Of a DNA stretch of 64,000 nucleotides, positions 46,203-59,460 are shown in pieces. Positions within the stretch are counted from its first letter, which is position 1. Each line of letters begins with the position of its first letter. A program made the position numbers and the translations under genes. The notes beneath the pieces are model-generated. The model was not told the origin of the DNA. It ran no database searches and was given only the letters and a program-made list of their open reading frames with translations. Origin of the DNA: Adiantum capillus-veneris (Eukaryota > Streptophyta > Polypodiopsida > Polypodiales > Pteridaceae); assembly GCA_014529385.2 (NCBI GenBank), contig CM043956.1:61514120-61578119 (forward strand). Direction: 5' to 3'.

Positions 46203-48400
46203 GTTATCTATTTCTGCTGTTTTCTAAATATTGATAGAAAAGGAAATTGTGAATCTGGACTGCCTTGTGCTAAATTGAAGATGATGCTTCAAATGGATGA
46301 TTGGCGATATTTCTTAACATTGGTTAACTTAACTGAATTTTTTGAATTTAATCTATGGCTTGAGAAGTGGATTCGACTGGTTACTTGATGAAATTTGGGT
46401 ATCATGACTGGGGCGTATTGCTACAAGAATTAGAGACTAAAGAGTGGTGTCTTGCGTTGATGACTACGGTAGAACCATGGTGGATTTGATTTGTTGAGGT
46501 TGTTGAAGATGTTCATATCAATATAAAGTAGCGTTTCTGATTAGATGCTTATAAACTTGAAAGTTTTTGCAGACATGTTTTTTGCCGGGGTTGTTGCTTA
46601 CTGGATGTAACTTGGGATGCTAAATGCATTTTTGTCTTAAAGAATCGAGTCACCAACTGTAAGAAGTCCTAAACATGGCTATTTCGAGTTTGACTTGTAC
46701 CTTGTCTCTTTTATCTGTACTTGGGAGTATGGGTACATACCTGCAGGATGGTATATATAATTTTCTTTTTGATTTCTCCAGCTTACTATATAGACTTTGA
46801 CTGAAGGTAAAATTTTGACTCAATTTTATGCATAAAGGACACTTTTCCTAAGCCAAGATATGTCTTCGTGTATGTCTTTGGCTGGATTACTGTTTGCGGG
46901 AAGTAGACCTTCCTTGTAGGTCTTACTGAGATTGGCTCAGATCCTACCTAATGCACTACTCATAGAAAAGAGTTGGCATGGTTCTATGCTTTCGGTCGCG
47001 TACAAACTTGGATATTGTGAAGCTTGATCCTATGACTTGGATAGCTAATTTGCTTCATCGATCTCCCGGTCTACTGGGTTAGTTTTGTTTCAGCTATCTT
47101 AAAGCTTTAAAACAGGTTATGCTGGAATATTTAGCAAAAAAGAAATTGCTGAAATTAGATATTTTGTTAATTAGAAATGATTTTTTTTTTTAGTTCTGGA
47201 TATGTGATCCTAGCTGGTTTACCTAAAAAAATTAAGGGACTTTTTTTAATGTTGAGAGATACCAAAATCTTAAAACTATTTCAACATTAAGTTGATGTGT
47301 AATAGCCAGATAAGAAAAAATTGATGAATTGTTTATAAGCATCTGAATCGGGTTTCGATTGAAAAAAATAAAAAAGCTGTTTTGCCTGCAAATATTTATG
47401 GCCAGATGGTTCACATCTTAAAGTGTATAACATGTGTAGGCTATAATGTCATAACGACGATATATTTCGTACTCTCTAATATGTGCTGATCTTTTTTTAG
47501 CTTATGATGATCTCTTTCACCTAGTTTTGGCACATTGCTTGTCCCGTGCTTGTAAACCTTCTCGACTGGTCTGACTGAGATTGGACCATACTTGGTGATT
47601 AAAGCATTAGTTCGGGGGCACTCCTAGAAAGAGTGGGAGCATGGTCACTAAGTGTTATATCTGTACTAACTTGGCTAGTTGTAGCCTATTAAAAGACCTT
47701 CTCTGGTTAGCATGACTTCGGATAAAGGCAAGGCAAGAGTGCAACAAAAAACAGAAATTATTTAGCTGATCTTGGTTGGTTAGTCTTACTTCAATTTTTT
47801 CTCGGGCTATGTCTGAGCTGGCTCAGTGACTGAGTCACGTGCTAACGAATTGTTTTCTTGTGGCTATGGGTGCAGGTGAGGGCTACCTTCTTTGATAAAA
47901 CCATTCAGTTCTATGTTATTGATTGGTGGATGTTTGCTTACCTTGAAGCAACATAACTCCAGAATTGGGGATGACTGCTTTCCATGTTTTACTTTGATAT
48001 CTTTACTGCCTTGTACAAAATTTATTTGCAACTGCAAATAAATTATTGTACAAATCCATTGTATTGTCCTAGAATTATTGGTCTGTGAACTATAGTGTTC
48101 GTTTGCGTATATATTTAGGTATATATAATTAGAACTGCTACACACACAATAAACGCATAAGAGAGACTGACATTTATGTTTTTCTCTCTCAGAACTTAGT
48201 TCTAGTTCTAAACACCTACTACTATATAAATTATTATATGCTAATAGGTAGGGGTGCTATCACACAATCTCTGTGGTCCCCATTGACGTGACTGGTGAAA
48301 GGTTGCTAGCACGACCATTCCACTCTATATTCTCACTTTCTAGAAAATTCCCCCTGTTTTTTACTTATCATTTTACTAGTTTATTACGTCTGTCTACCAG
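46203..48400 (+). other. Long intron of B1
   Basis: From GTTATC to TGTCTACCAG. It contains CTAAC (47842-47846), TGCAG ending at 47875 and GTGAGG (47876-47881), then the internal CTGCTAC(AC)4 motif at about 48136-48147. T-rich, with no significant frame. Confidence 0.5.
47842..47881 (+). other. Recursive-splice-like site (B1)
   Basis: CTAAC, AATTGTTTTCTTGTGG, TGCAG and GTGAGG are conserved with family A despite little other identity in the intron. Confidence 0.5.
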
Positions 48401-48580
48401 GTTACTGGAAAGCTCACTGCAAGAATAACGATCTTTTCTGACCCCGAAAAAAGAGCTCTGATTTCGAAAAAATTACGACTTGCTAAAGAAATTGAAAGCA
48501 TCTTTCCTTATATCTCTCGTAGGATTCTGCCTTATCTACACAGGGCTGTAAAATTCAAAAAGAAGTTAAAATCTGTATAA
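48401..48580 (+). CDS. ORF1 exon 2 of B1: small basic protein
   Basis: Sixty codons including TAA follow the acceptor TCTACCAG. The sequence (VTGKLTARITIF..., then SRRILPYLHRAVKFKKKLKSV) is strongly basic at its end and is the counterpart of A3 exon 2. No known fold is recognised. In B2 the same exon carries a nonsense change, so B1 is the better copy. Confidence 0.5.
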   Translation, partial: VTGKLTARITIFSDPEKRALISKKLRLAKEIESIFPYISRRILPYLHRAVKFKKKLKSV

Positions 48581-48599
48581 GATGTGTACTCAACTCTTC

Positions 48600-49989
48600 C
48601 AAAACGATGTAATCTAACTAATGTTCTTGAAAATCTATGCAGATTGTTTCCCTATCCCAAGGGCTCTCTCTTCCTATGGAACCCCTTTCCTTTGCTTCGT
48701 TACTTGTGTTGAAGTGTATACAAGATAGTGAGGCTTGAGCCTTAATTTGTGATGCCTCAAAGGATTCTAGTCTGTGTCATGTCCAGATTATTTCTTTTGA
48801 GCAATGGATGAAGTTTCTTGCTCTTCTTGTTAAGAATAAATGTGATGGTATCAACCTACTGTTGGAATTTACCTCTAATCTGGCTGGTATTTCCAAAGTC
48901 CATATGCAAGACTTAGCTTCCTTCTCATCTAAAGGATCTGAACTATCCAATCTCCTCAGAAAATTTTGCGGGCTTAGTCCCATCTTTATTACGGCTCCGT
49001 CTACTCCTATAGTCCCTCCACCTAACAACCTATTTTGTAGAGATGCTGTTGCTTTAGAAGCAATAAAGGAGTTTCAGAAGGAACTCACTTAGTGAAGCTT
49101 TCCTATTGGATATGGTGTGAAGGTATCAAGGGCCTTTCCTTTTTTACCTTCAAGAGAGATTGAGGTGGAATCCTTGGGTGTAGAGCACAAACTTTGGCTG
49201 TTCCCAAATAAAGGATTTCTTGCACCTATTTCTATGGAAACTTGGGTCTTCCTTGCCAACTTGGCGCCTGCCACTATTGAGAAGTGCAAACTTAAAGTTC
49301 TCAAAGGAATTCAGCTCTTGGATAAAGGTGATTTGATTAAAGCCCCGTTCAATATGAATTTCCTTGATGATAAAAAATGCGGTTCGAATACTGGTTTATA
49401 TGGAAGAACCAAAGGTGTGATGACCTTTAGTAAAAACAATGCGGATTATCACACTGAAATAGTATGGAATGTATTCACGCCTTACCTTAAGTGTGCATGC
49501 AGATTTTTAGACCCTAAAGCTACTTGCAAGTCAGGCATCATTTGGTTTGACCATGCAATTTGGTATGCCCTCAACAATCTACCGAGTATCTTTCCTGACA
49601 AAGCTGAGGAATTCTATCTCTCCCTCTTTTGCTCGAGGCTTGGTGGTCAAACTAAGGAGCTGGTAATAGCTCAGATCGCCTTTATTCAATACAGATCAAT
49701 TATGTGTGACACCCTCCATGAGCTTGGGTCAGATGAGTGTGGCACACTACTAACCACATATGGAAGTTATAAAGGAATAAAGAGTATGGTGGGGCAAATC
49801 AAGCCTAATATTGATGATGATGAAACTCAAGTCTCCAAACGCCCTTACACTCTCGTCTCTTCGTCTGCTTCTTACACCTCTTTCTTGACTCCCTCCTCGA
49901 GTGATGCTGGTTTTGGGAGAGGGAGGGGTAGAAGTTATGCTAGAGGCCGGGGAAGAAACCTACCAATCAGAAATCTTTTGGATATGTAG
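48600..49989 (+). pseudogene. ORF2 of B1 (Gag-like, RG-rich tail) with in-frame stops
   Basis: Homology to A3 ORF2 starts near 48640 (VSLSQGL versus CSLSRI). A TGA lies after QDSEA (about 48737). The frame is then open (WMKFLALLV, FCRDAVALEAIKEFQ) to a TAG-TGA pair at 49091-49096, and open again to 49989. The last segment contains HAIWYALNNLPSIFPDKAEE, QTKELVIAQIAF and an RG-rich tail (GFGRGRGRSYARGRGRN). The same stops occur in B2. Likely role: RNA-binding Gag-like protein. Confidence 0.5.
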
Positions 49990-51988
49990 TGTGCAGGTAC
50001 AGAGGAATGCCTGTTGGCAGACTTTACCTACCTCTGAAGGAAGAAGCTTGTAATAGAGTATTTTCACATTACTTGTTTACTAGCAAGATTTTGGATTTCT
50101 TTACTCCCCAAGCTATCTTTCAGAATGTTTTAGACATGTTTTTGGATCAACTCTGTAACTAAATGATGTTATGTTTGGATGGAAATACTTGCCACCTATC
50201 AAGAATTTATTTTATTCGAAATCAAAACGTTCCTATCTGCTCTTGTCACCTTTTTCTGAAGTTTGGTAAGACTTTTGCTAACTTTGGCTCAAATGGTTGT
50301 ACTACTGATGTTGAAATATTATCTGATATTCCTGTAAGGAACCTCTTGAGAAAAGGCTTGAATCATATTCCTCCTTTTCCACTAAATCCTCAGCTTGACT
50401 TATCGGGTCTACTTGAATGCCTGGCCGACTTGGCTTAAAACTCCAACTGGAGGTAGAAGCTCACATTCTACTTACCTCAACACTCAAAGAAGTTTTCTGG
50501 AATAAGATTAGTCTTATGCCGCAAGTATGGCTTTGTACAGATACTACCTGGCTTACCCCTAAAATTAAGACTTCCATTTCTGATGTTAAGGAGAAATGGT
50601 TTATTATTGGCCTTGATAAAGCTTTGAATATTGATTCCTTTATTTGTAAAAGGTTAGCATTTGAGTCCGCATATTCTAGGCTCAACGGTTTTGAATTTTT
50701 AAAAATTGATACATCTCCGCTGGATACTGCGACACTTTTAAATAATGAACTTTCTAGACTATGTTATTGTCCCAACTCTCTGAAAATTGTTGTTCTCTTC
50801 CCAACTTATAAAAATCATAAGCATAAATTTAGATGGATTTCCGACGCATCCAATAGTCTTTTTTCCATGATTACGAATGCTATCACCTACTTCTTAAATT
50901 TTATTATGGAGGAAATTGAAGCTATTTGCACCATCAAACGCAATGATCTCAAGCGATTCAAAAATACAGATTGTTTCCCTTTTTGGATCATAAAAAACGC
51001 TGCTGAGGTTTCTATTTTTTTTTCGACACACCATAGGGCCCACAGGGGGAGGTGCTTATCCCTTCCAGAAAACATTTTCTCTATCTTTACTGCAGACATA
51101 ACACAATGTTATGAGAATATTCCTCTAAGAGTACTTGATGGTCTGCTTAATACTCTATCTACTCTTATAAAGTTAGCATTTTCTCACAGAGAAAAATTCG
51201 GATTTACATGTATCTCAACAAAAATGCATAAAGGTCGGGTAAAAAAATCGACACCTTTCATCTTTAAAGAGGATGATTTGTATAAATATATCTCTTGGCT
51301 CCTTAATAATTGTTGTATCCAAGTAGGTGCTACTTGCTACAAACAAATTTTAGGAATCTTGATGGGATTTTTGTGCTCTCTGATTATGTGTAATCTTTAT
51401 CTTTGTCACTTTGACTACCAATGGATCTTAAAAATGATTAGTAACCCAGCTAATACGTTGTCACTTACACACTTTTGTCATTAGTTTAGGTTTATGGATG
51501 ACTTATGTAGCCTTAACAATCCAGTGTTCAAGGATGCACTTTAAGATATTTATCCGACTTGTCTTAACATCGAACCGACGTACTTTGATAGAGTTATATG
51601 GCAGGACAAGTGGGTCATTTCCAAGAATCACTTCATGAATATTGAGTTTACGCTTACCCCCCCATTTGTGGGTAATTTTTATACTCGTTTCTTTTGGAAA
51701 AGAGAAAATCTCAAACTCATATCCTCTGAATTTACAAAAAGAAAAAGCAATAGACCTTTCAAAAACTCACTACACACCTGTCTAGGTATGCTTTTTCTTA
51801 TTGTGTATGCCTCGTCTAACAGCTTTATAGCATTTGAAGAAATCACTACCCTTATTTACAAATTCATTAATAATGGGTTTTCTAAAAAAGACCTTGTTGC
51901 TTGTATCTGTAACTCATTAAAAAAGCATAACTGGACCGGTCTTAAGTTTGACCTACAGAATTTGATTAATCTTATTGAACCAGAATAA
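49990..51988 (+). pseudogene. Degenerate RT of B1
   Basis: The longest frame (50417-51484) carries WFIIGLDKALN, LFPTYKNHKHKFRWISDASN, FTADITQCYENIPL and GILMGFLCSLIMCN, where the usual GIPMG proline is replaced by leucine. A TAG follows (51482-51484), then FMDDLCSLNN in frame, another stop, and the C-terminal tail 51635-51988 ending NLINLIEPE. The first 400 bases hold several stops. An insertion of about 14 residues (HRAHRGRC region, near 51035) is absent from family A. Confidence 0.6.
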
Positions 51989-52009
51989 GAAGTATTAAAT
52001 AATTCTTGA

Positions 52010-52050
52010 GGTAGTAGGCCCATGTTCTATGGGTCTACTACCTCATAGAA
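52010..52050 (+). other. 3'-terminal two-state hairpin of B1
   Basis: GGTAGTAGGCCCAT (52010-52023) pairs with ATGGGTCTACTACC (52029-52042) with one G-U pair. Alternatively TTCTATGGG (52025-52033) pairs with CTCATAGAA (52042-52050). Three pairs of the second stem are changed on both sides relative to family A. Confidence 0.75.
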
Positions 52051-52071
52051 TATGGTGCTTGGGTATGGGTG

Positions 52072-52094
52072 GGCGCGCGCGCACACACACACAC
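52072..52094 (+). repeat. (GC)n(AC)n junction between B1 and B2
   Basis: GCGCGCGCGC followed by ACACACACACAC. B2 starts directly after it with the same bases as B1. Confidence 0.85.
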
Positions 52095-53451
52095 TAAAAT
52101 ACATGAGTCATTAATCAAGCTTCACCACTTTAATTAGTTTGGAAAAACCTGGTTTTTTACAAATAACCCCTCCCAATCTTCACCTTTACATGTCTGCTAA
52201 ACCATCCATTACATGATCGCACAAATAGCTCTCACAGTAAAAACAGGTATTTGGACGCTCTCACAAAGGTAGGATACGGGTAGATAAGATTACACCATAC
52301 TCCATGGTGCGTGGCGTGCTGTTAAAATATCCTCTGAGTGGCTGGTCATAGCTACGATACAAAAAAATCTTTTGTGATGGAAGAAACTGCGCTAGCAGAT
52401 ATAATCATTCTAAAAAACCTCGCTTCATTGAATATTCTACATAATAGTATTGTCGCCCTATGCCCATTGCTTCAGTTACCATCGCCAGACGAATATTATT
52501 CCTAAAATGATCTCGACCCCAAAGAGTCACCCGCGTCACTCTGTCCTGATATGTCCACCACTTCGTCTGAGTAACAGATGTTCCTAATTGCGGAAATAAA
52601 TAACGTTCATAACGGAGTAGTGTTGTTCACTTAGTAGACTCACTTGTTTTCTGAAGATGTGCAATAGATATAGCTAAAACCTGATCTCCATTATGAGTCA
52701 TAGCGAAATATAAATATGTAGTACACACCTGATGACAAATTTAGACGTTTGCTGTAAACTCTCAGATAGCTACTCAAGACAGTTATTATGCACTAGTTTG
52801 ATAAAAATATGCCCGTCTTTTACAGACCTATATTGATAACTGAACCCAATGGTTATGTGTTAACAAAAAGCCCTAACTAATTTACTTCGTGTGCCTCACC
52901 TAGTAGGGATTAGCATATGTCTACTCTCAAAATTTGTCCTAGTGGACTGTTCTTTGAACATAGGCTCATGTGTGATGTCGATTTTATGGTTTACCATCGG
53001 TTTATATCCACCCAAGGTTGGGAGCAATGGTTCGTATGTAGACCGAGTATCGATATTTCAACAGATGGCAGAAAAACCCTGGCTGTCTACTGCCATTTTT
53101 AATTAAGCACATAGGACAAATAATATGTGTTTTTTTATTTTGAGAATTTTTTTTAAAAAAGATGCTTTTTACAAAAGAAAAAAAAAGATCTTTTTTAACC
53201 TAATACCTCTATTAGGTTACGTATTGGTACTCCTCTGCAATACTCTCTCTGGTAGTTCCTGTCGCACGCTTTCGTTCTGCCGCTAGATAGGAGTGCTTTA
53301 GCTTGCTAGTGCTGGTACGTTTTGGATCTGTGCACTTGCTTCAAACTCCCTGATCTCTTGCTGAGTGTAATCCTGGAATAGAGGGTCTTGAAGGCCGGCC
53401 TCGATGCTGGGGGAACCTTGCAGATTTCGGGGCCCTGACAGTATCATCACC

Positions 53452-53493
53452 TATAAATACATCATAAGGTGAGCTCCTATGCTCACTTAGCAC
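53452..53493 (+). promoter_or_regulatory. Core promoter and leader hairpin of B2
   Basis: TATAAATA (53452-53459), GTGAGC (53469-53474), GCTCAC (53481-53486), TTAGC. Identical to B1. Confidence 0.6.
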
Positions 53494-53549
53494 TGTGTTC
53501 TGTGACTTCTGTTTTGCATTCAATTCTGCTTTGCTGTGGTGAATTCATC

Positions 53550-53603
53550 ATGCCGAAAAAAACTGAGAAAGCTGTGATGGAAGCATCTTCATCAAGTCTA
53601 CAG
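53550..53603 (+). CDS. ORF1 exon 1 of B2
   Basis: Eighteen codons, same protein sequence as in B1, ending CAG before GTTATC. Confidence 0.45.
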
Positions 53604-56393
53604 GTTATCTATTTTTGCTATTTCTAAATATTGATAGAAAAGGAAATTGTGAATCTGGACTGCCTTGTGCTAAATTGAAGATGATGCTTCAAATGGATGA
53701 TTGGCGATATTTCTTACCATTGGTTAACTTAACTGTTTTTTTGAATTTAATCTATGGCTTGAGAAGTGGATTCGATTGGTTACTTGATGAAATTTGGGTA
53801 TCATGACTGGGGCGTATTGCTACAAGAATTAGAGACTAAAGAGTGGTGTCTTGGGTTGATGACTATGGTAGAACCATGTTGGATTTGATTTGTTGAGGTT
53901 GTTGAAGATGTTCATATCAATATAAAGTAGCGTTTCTGATTAGATGCTTATAAACTTGAAAGTTTTTGCAGACATGTTTTTTGCCGGGGTCGTTGCTTAC
54001 TGGATGTAACTTGGGATGCTAAATGCATTTTTGTCTTAAAGAATTGAGTCACCAAATGTAAGAAGTCCTAAACATGGATATTTTGATTTTGACTTGTACC
54101 TTCTCTCTTTTATCTGTACTTGGGAGTATGGGTACATACCTGCAGGATGGTATATATAATTTTCTTTTTGATTTCTCCAGCTTATTATATAGACTTTGAC
54201 TGAAGGTAAAATTTCGACTCAATTTTATGCGTAAAGGACACTTTTACTAATCCAAGCTATGTCTTGGTGTATGTCTTTGCCTGGATTACTGTTCATGGGA
54301 AGTAGACCTTCCTTGTAGGTCTTACTGAGATTGGCTCAGATTCTGCCTAATGAACTACTCATAGAAAAGAGTTGGCATGGTTCTATGCTTTCGGTCGCGT
54401 ACGAACTTGGATATTGTGAAGCCTGATCTTATGACTTGTCCAGCTGATTTGCTTCATCTCCTGGTCTACTGGGTTAGTTTTGTTTCAGCTATGTTGAAGG
54501 TTTAAAACAGGTCATGCTGGAAGATTTAGCAAAAAGAAATTGCTGAAATTTGATATTTTGTTAATTAGAAACGATTTTTTTTTTTAGTTCTGGATATGTG
54601 ATCCCAGCTGGTTTACCTAAAAAAATTAAGAGATTTTTTTTTATGTTGAGAGATGCCAAAATCTCGAAACTATTTCAACATTAAGTTGATATGTAAGAGC
54701 CAGAGAAGAAAAAATTGATGAACTGTTTATAAGCATCTGAATGGGGTTTCGATTGAAAAAAAATAGAATGTTGTTTTGCCTGCAGATATTTATGGCTAGA
54801 TGGTTCACATCTTAAAGTGTATAACATGTGTAGGCTATAATGTCATACCGATGATATATTTCGTACTCTCTAATATGTGCTGATGTTTTTTTAGCTTATG
54901 ATGATCTCTGTGACCTGGTTTTGGCGGATTGCCTATCCCGTGCTTGTAAACCTACCCGACTGGTTTGGCTGAGATTGGACCATACTTGGTGATTAAATCA
55001 TTAGTTGGGGGGCACTCCTAGGAAGAGTGGGAGCATGGTCTCTAAGTGTTCTATCTGTACTAACTTGGCTAGTTGTAGCCTATTAAAAGACCTTCCCTGG
55101 TTAGCATGAATTCAGATAAAGGCAAGGCAAGAATTCCATAAAAAAGCAATTATTTAGCTGATCCTGGTTGGTTAGTCTTACTTCAATTTTTTCTCGAGCT
55201 ATGTCTGAGATTGCTCTGACTGAGTCAACTATGCTATTATGGTATGAAAAGTAGTTTATAGCTAGCTTTGGCAAAGTATGTCAGACTTGACATAATAACC
55301 GAGGTATTTTTTGATAAAGGCAGTAAATATAACTGAACCAACAAAAAAGGTTCTGGTTTGTATTTTGAAATTGGTAATTTACTTAGATGTTTTTGGGATA
55401 TCTCAGCTTTTTTATAAAACGTTTTTGAAGTAGGAACTGTTCCAAAGGATTGCTTTTTCTATACTTCAAATTATAAGGGAGGGGGTAGTCCTTAAAAAAC
55501 TGATATCTGGCTTGAGATTTTTTGTGCCTACTTCTATAGAGTGAAATTCTCTCCAATCCGATTAAAGAATTTTTTTTTAGTTTTGATAATCTCCTTAAAA
55601 CTCCTTAAAACTAAGATTAGGCAAAGAAAAATTTATAAATTAAACCGGAAACTAAACCAGATATGTAGCTACTATGTGGGAATTTCCCTTTCCTTTATCG
55701 GATTGGCAAAAAGCCAAGGAACTTTTTTTCAAAAAAGAACAAAATACATGTTAAAGAACTCTGTGTTTTTTTAATTGTGACATGGATAACAACTGGGATG
55801 CCCAGCATCACCTGCGTACAGTCACGTGCTAACGAATTGTTTTCTTGTGGCTATGGGTGCAGGTGAGGGCTACCTTCTTTGATAAAAGCATTCAATTCTA
55901 TGTTATTGATGATTGGTGGATGTTCGCTTACCTTGAAGCAACATCACTCAGAAATCGGGGATGACTGCTTCCCATGTTTTACTTTGATATCTTTACTGCC
56001 TTGTACAAAATTTATTTTCAACAGCAAATAAATTATTGTACAAATCCATTGTATTGTCCTAGAATTATTGGTCTGTGAACTGTAGTGTTCGTTTGTGTAT
56101 ATATTTAGAAATATATAAGTAGAACTGCTACACACACAATAAACGCATAAGAGAGATTGACATTTATGTTTTTCTCTCTTAGACCTTAGTTCTAGTTCTA
56201 AACGCCTATTACTATATAATTTATTATTATATGCTAATAGGTAGGGGTTCTATCACACAGTCTCTGTGGTCCCCATTGACGTGACTGGTGAAAGGTTGCT
56301 AGCACGACCATTCCACTCTATATTCTCACTTTCTAGAAAATTCCCCTTGTTTTTTACCTATCATTTGACTAGTTTATTACGTTTGTCTACCAG
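53604..56393 (+). other. Long intron of B2
   Basis: 2.79 kb with CTAAC (55829-55833), TGCAG ending at 55862 and GTGAGG (55863-55868). It includes the 590-bp block missing from B1. Confidence 0.45.
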
Positions 56394-56574
56394 GTTACTG
56401 GAAAGCTCACTGCAAGAATAACGTTTTGTTCTGACCCCGAAGAAAGAGCTCTGATTTTGGAAAAAATATGACTTGCTAAATAAATTGAAAGCATCTTTCC
56501 TTATATCTCTCATAGGATTCGGCCTTATCTACACAGGGCTGTAAAATTCAAAAAGAAGTTAAAATCTGTATAAG
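56394..56574 (+). pseudogene. ORF1 exon 2 of B2, with nonsense change
   Basis: Follows GTCTACCAG. The frame VTGKLTARIT... reaches a stop after about 19 codons (ATATGA at about 56466, where B1 has TTACGA). Confidence 0.5.
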
Positions 56575-56611
56575 ATGTGTACTCAACTCTTCCAAAACGA
56601 TGTAATCTAAC

Positions 56612-57982
56612 TAATGTTCTTGAAAATCTATGCAGATTGTTTCCCTATCCCAAGGGCTCTCTCTTCCTATGGAACCCCTTTCCTTTGCTTCGTTACTTGT
56701 GTTGAAGTGTATACAAGATAGTGAGGCTTGAGCCTTAATTTGTGACGCCTCAAAGCATTCTAGTCTGTCTCTTGTCCAGCTTATTTCTTTTGACCAATGG
56801 ATGAAGGTTCTTGCTCTCCTTGTTAAGAATAAATCTGATGGTATCAACCTACTGCTAGAATTTACCTCTAATCTGGCTGGTATTTCCAAAGTCCATATGC
56901 AAGACTTAGCTTCCTTCTCATCTAAAGGATCTGAACTATCCAATCTCCTCAGAAAATTTTGCGGGCTTAGTCCCATCTTTATTACGGCTCCGTCTACTCC
57001 TATAGTCCCTCCACCTAACAACCTATTTTGTAGAGATGCTGTTGCTTTAGAAGCAATAAAGGAGTTTCAGAAGGAACTCACTTAGTGAAGCTTTCCTATT
57101 GGATATGGTGTGAAGGTATCAAGGGCCTTTCCTTTTTTACCTTCAAGAGAGATTGAGGTGGAATCCTTGGGTGTAGAGCACAAACTTTGGCTGTTCCCAA
57201 ATAAAGGATTTCTTGCACCTATTTCTATGGAAACTTGGGTCTTCCTTGCCAACTTGGCGCCTGCCACTATTGAGAAGTGCAAACTTAAAGTTCTCAAAGG
57301 AATTCAGCTCTTGGATAAAGGTGATTTGATTAAAGCCCCGTTCAATATGAATTTCCTTGATGATAAAAAATGCGGTTCGAATACTGGTTTATATGGAAGA
57401 ACCAAAGGTGTGATGACCTTTAGTAAAAACAATGTGGATTATCACACTGAAATAGTATGGAATGTATTCACGCCTTACCTTAAGTGTGCATGCAGATTTT
57501 TAGACCCTAAAGCTACTTGCAAGTCAGGCATCATTTGGTTTGACCATGCAATTTGGTATGCCCTCAACAATCTACCGAGTATCTTTCCTGACAAAGCTGA
57601 GGAATTCCATCTCTCCCTCTTTTGCTCGAGGCTTGGTGGTCAAACTAAGGAGCTGGTAATAGCTCAGATCGCCTTTATTCAATACAGATCAATTATGTGT
57701 GACACCCTCCATGAGCTTGGGTCAGATGAGTGTGGCACACTACTAACCACATATCGAAGTTATAAAGGAATAATGAGTATGGTGGGGAAAATCAAGCCTA
57801 ATATTGATGATGATGAAACTCAAGTCTCATAACGCCCTAACACTCTTGTCTCTCCGTTTGCTTCTTACACCTCTTTCTTGACTCCCTCCTCGAGCGATGC
57901 TGGTTTTGGGAGAGGGAGGGGTAGAAGTTATGTTAGAGGCCGGGGAAGAAACCTATCAATCAGAGATCTTTTGGATATGTAA
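56612..57982 (+). pseudogene. ORF2 of B2
   Basis: About 98% identical to B1 ORF2, with the same TGA and TAG-TGA stops, plus a private TAA at about 57830-57832 just before the RG-rich tail. Confidence 0.55.
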
Positions 57983-58862
57983 TGTGCAGGTACAGAGGAA
58001 CGCCTATGGTGGCAGACTTTACCTACCTCCGAAGGAAGAAGCTTGTAATAGAGTATTTTCACATTGCTTGTTTACTAGCAAGATTTTGGATTTCTTTACT
58101 CCCTAAGCTATCTTTTCAGAATGTTTTAGACATGTTTTTGGATCAACTCTGTTACTAAATGATGTGATGTTTGGATGGAGATACTTGCCACCTATCAAGA
58201 ATTTATTTTATTTGAATGATTTCCTCCGTAATGAAAAAGTTCCTATCTGCTCTTGTCACCTTTTTTCGAAGTTTTTTAAGACTTTTGCTAACTATGGTTC
58301 ACATGTTTGTACTACTGATGTTGAAATATTATCTGATATTCCTGTAAGGAACCTCTTGAGAAAAGGCTTGAATCATATTCCTCCTTTTCCACTAAATCCT
58401 CAGCTTGCCTTATCGGCTCTACTTGAATGCCTGGCCGACTTGGCCTTAAAACTCCAACTGGAGGTAGAAGCTCACATTCTACTTACCTCAACACTTAAAG
58501 AACTTTTCTGGAATAAGATTAGTCTTATGCCGTAAGTATGGCTTTGTACAGATACTACCTGGCTTACCCCTAAAATTAAGACTTCCATTTCTGATGTTAA
58601 GGAGAAATGGTTTATTATTGGCCAGCTTGATAAAACCTCAAATACTGCTTCCTTTATTTGTAAAAGGTAAGCATTTGAGTCCGGATATTCTAGGCTCAAC
58701 CGTTTGGAATTTTAAAAAATTGATACATCTCCGCTGGATACTGCGACACTTTTAAATAATGAACTTTTTGGACTAGGTTATTGTCCCAACTCTCTGAAAA
58801 TTCTTGTTCTCTTCCCAACTTATAAAAATCATAAGCATAAATTTAGATGGATTTCCGACGCA
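57983..58862 (+). pseudogene. RT N-terminal fragment of B2
   Basis: Better preserved than B1 at the N-terminus. FGWRYLPPIKNLF, NDFLRNEKVPICSC, HVCTTDVEILSDI and LLRKGLNHIPPFPLNP match A3. Stops follow at about 58533 and 58669, and the copy ends in LFPTYKNHKHKFRWISDA. Confidence 0.6.

Positions 58863-59460
<598 letters not shown>

Larger units (their letters stand above)
44700..52071 (+). mobile_element. Copy B1: full-span element of the sister family
   Basis: B1 has the same order of parts as A3: leader with TATA and hairpin, exon 1, 2.2-kb intron, exon 2, ORF2, RT, 3' hairpin, AC tract. It differs strongly in sequence from family A but is nearly identical to B2, which follows head to tail. 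Relative to B2 it lacks about 590 bp of intron (B2 55226-55820). Because part of that segment resembles family A, the loss is probably in B1. In-frame stops in ORF2 and RT make it inactive. Confidence 0.65.
52095..58862 (+). mobile_element. Copy B2: tandem copy truncated in the RT
   Basis: Nearly identical to B1 from its 5' end. It keeps the extra 0.6 kb of intron and ends abruptly inside the RT block FRWISDA at about 58862, where unrelated sequence begins. The catalytic RT motifs and the 3' hairpin are therefore missing. Confidence 0.7.
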
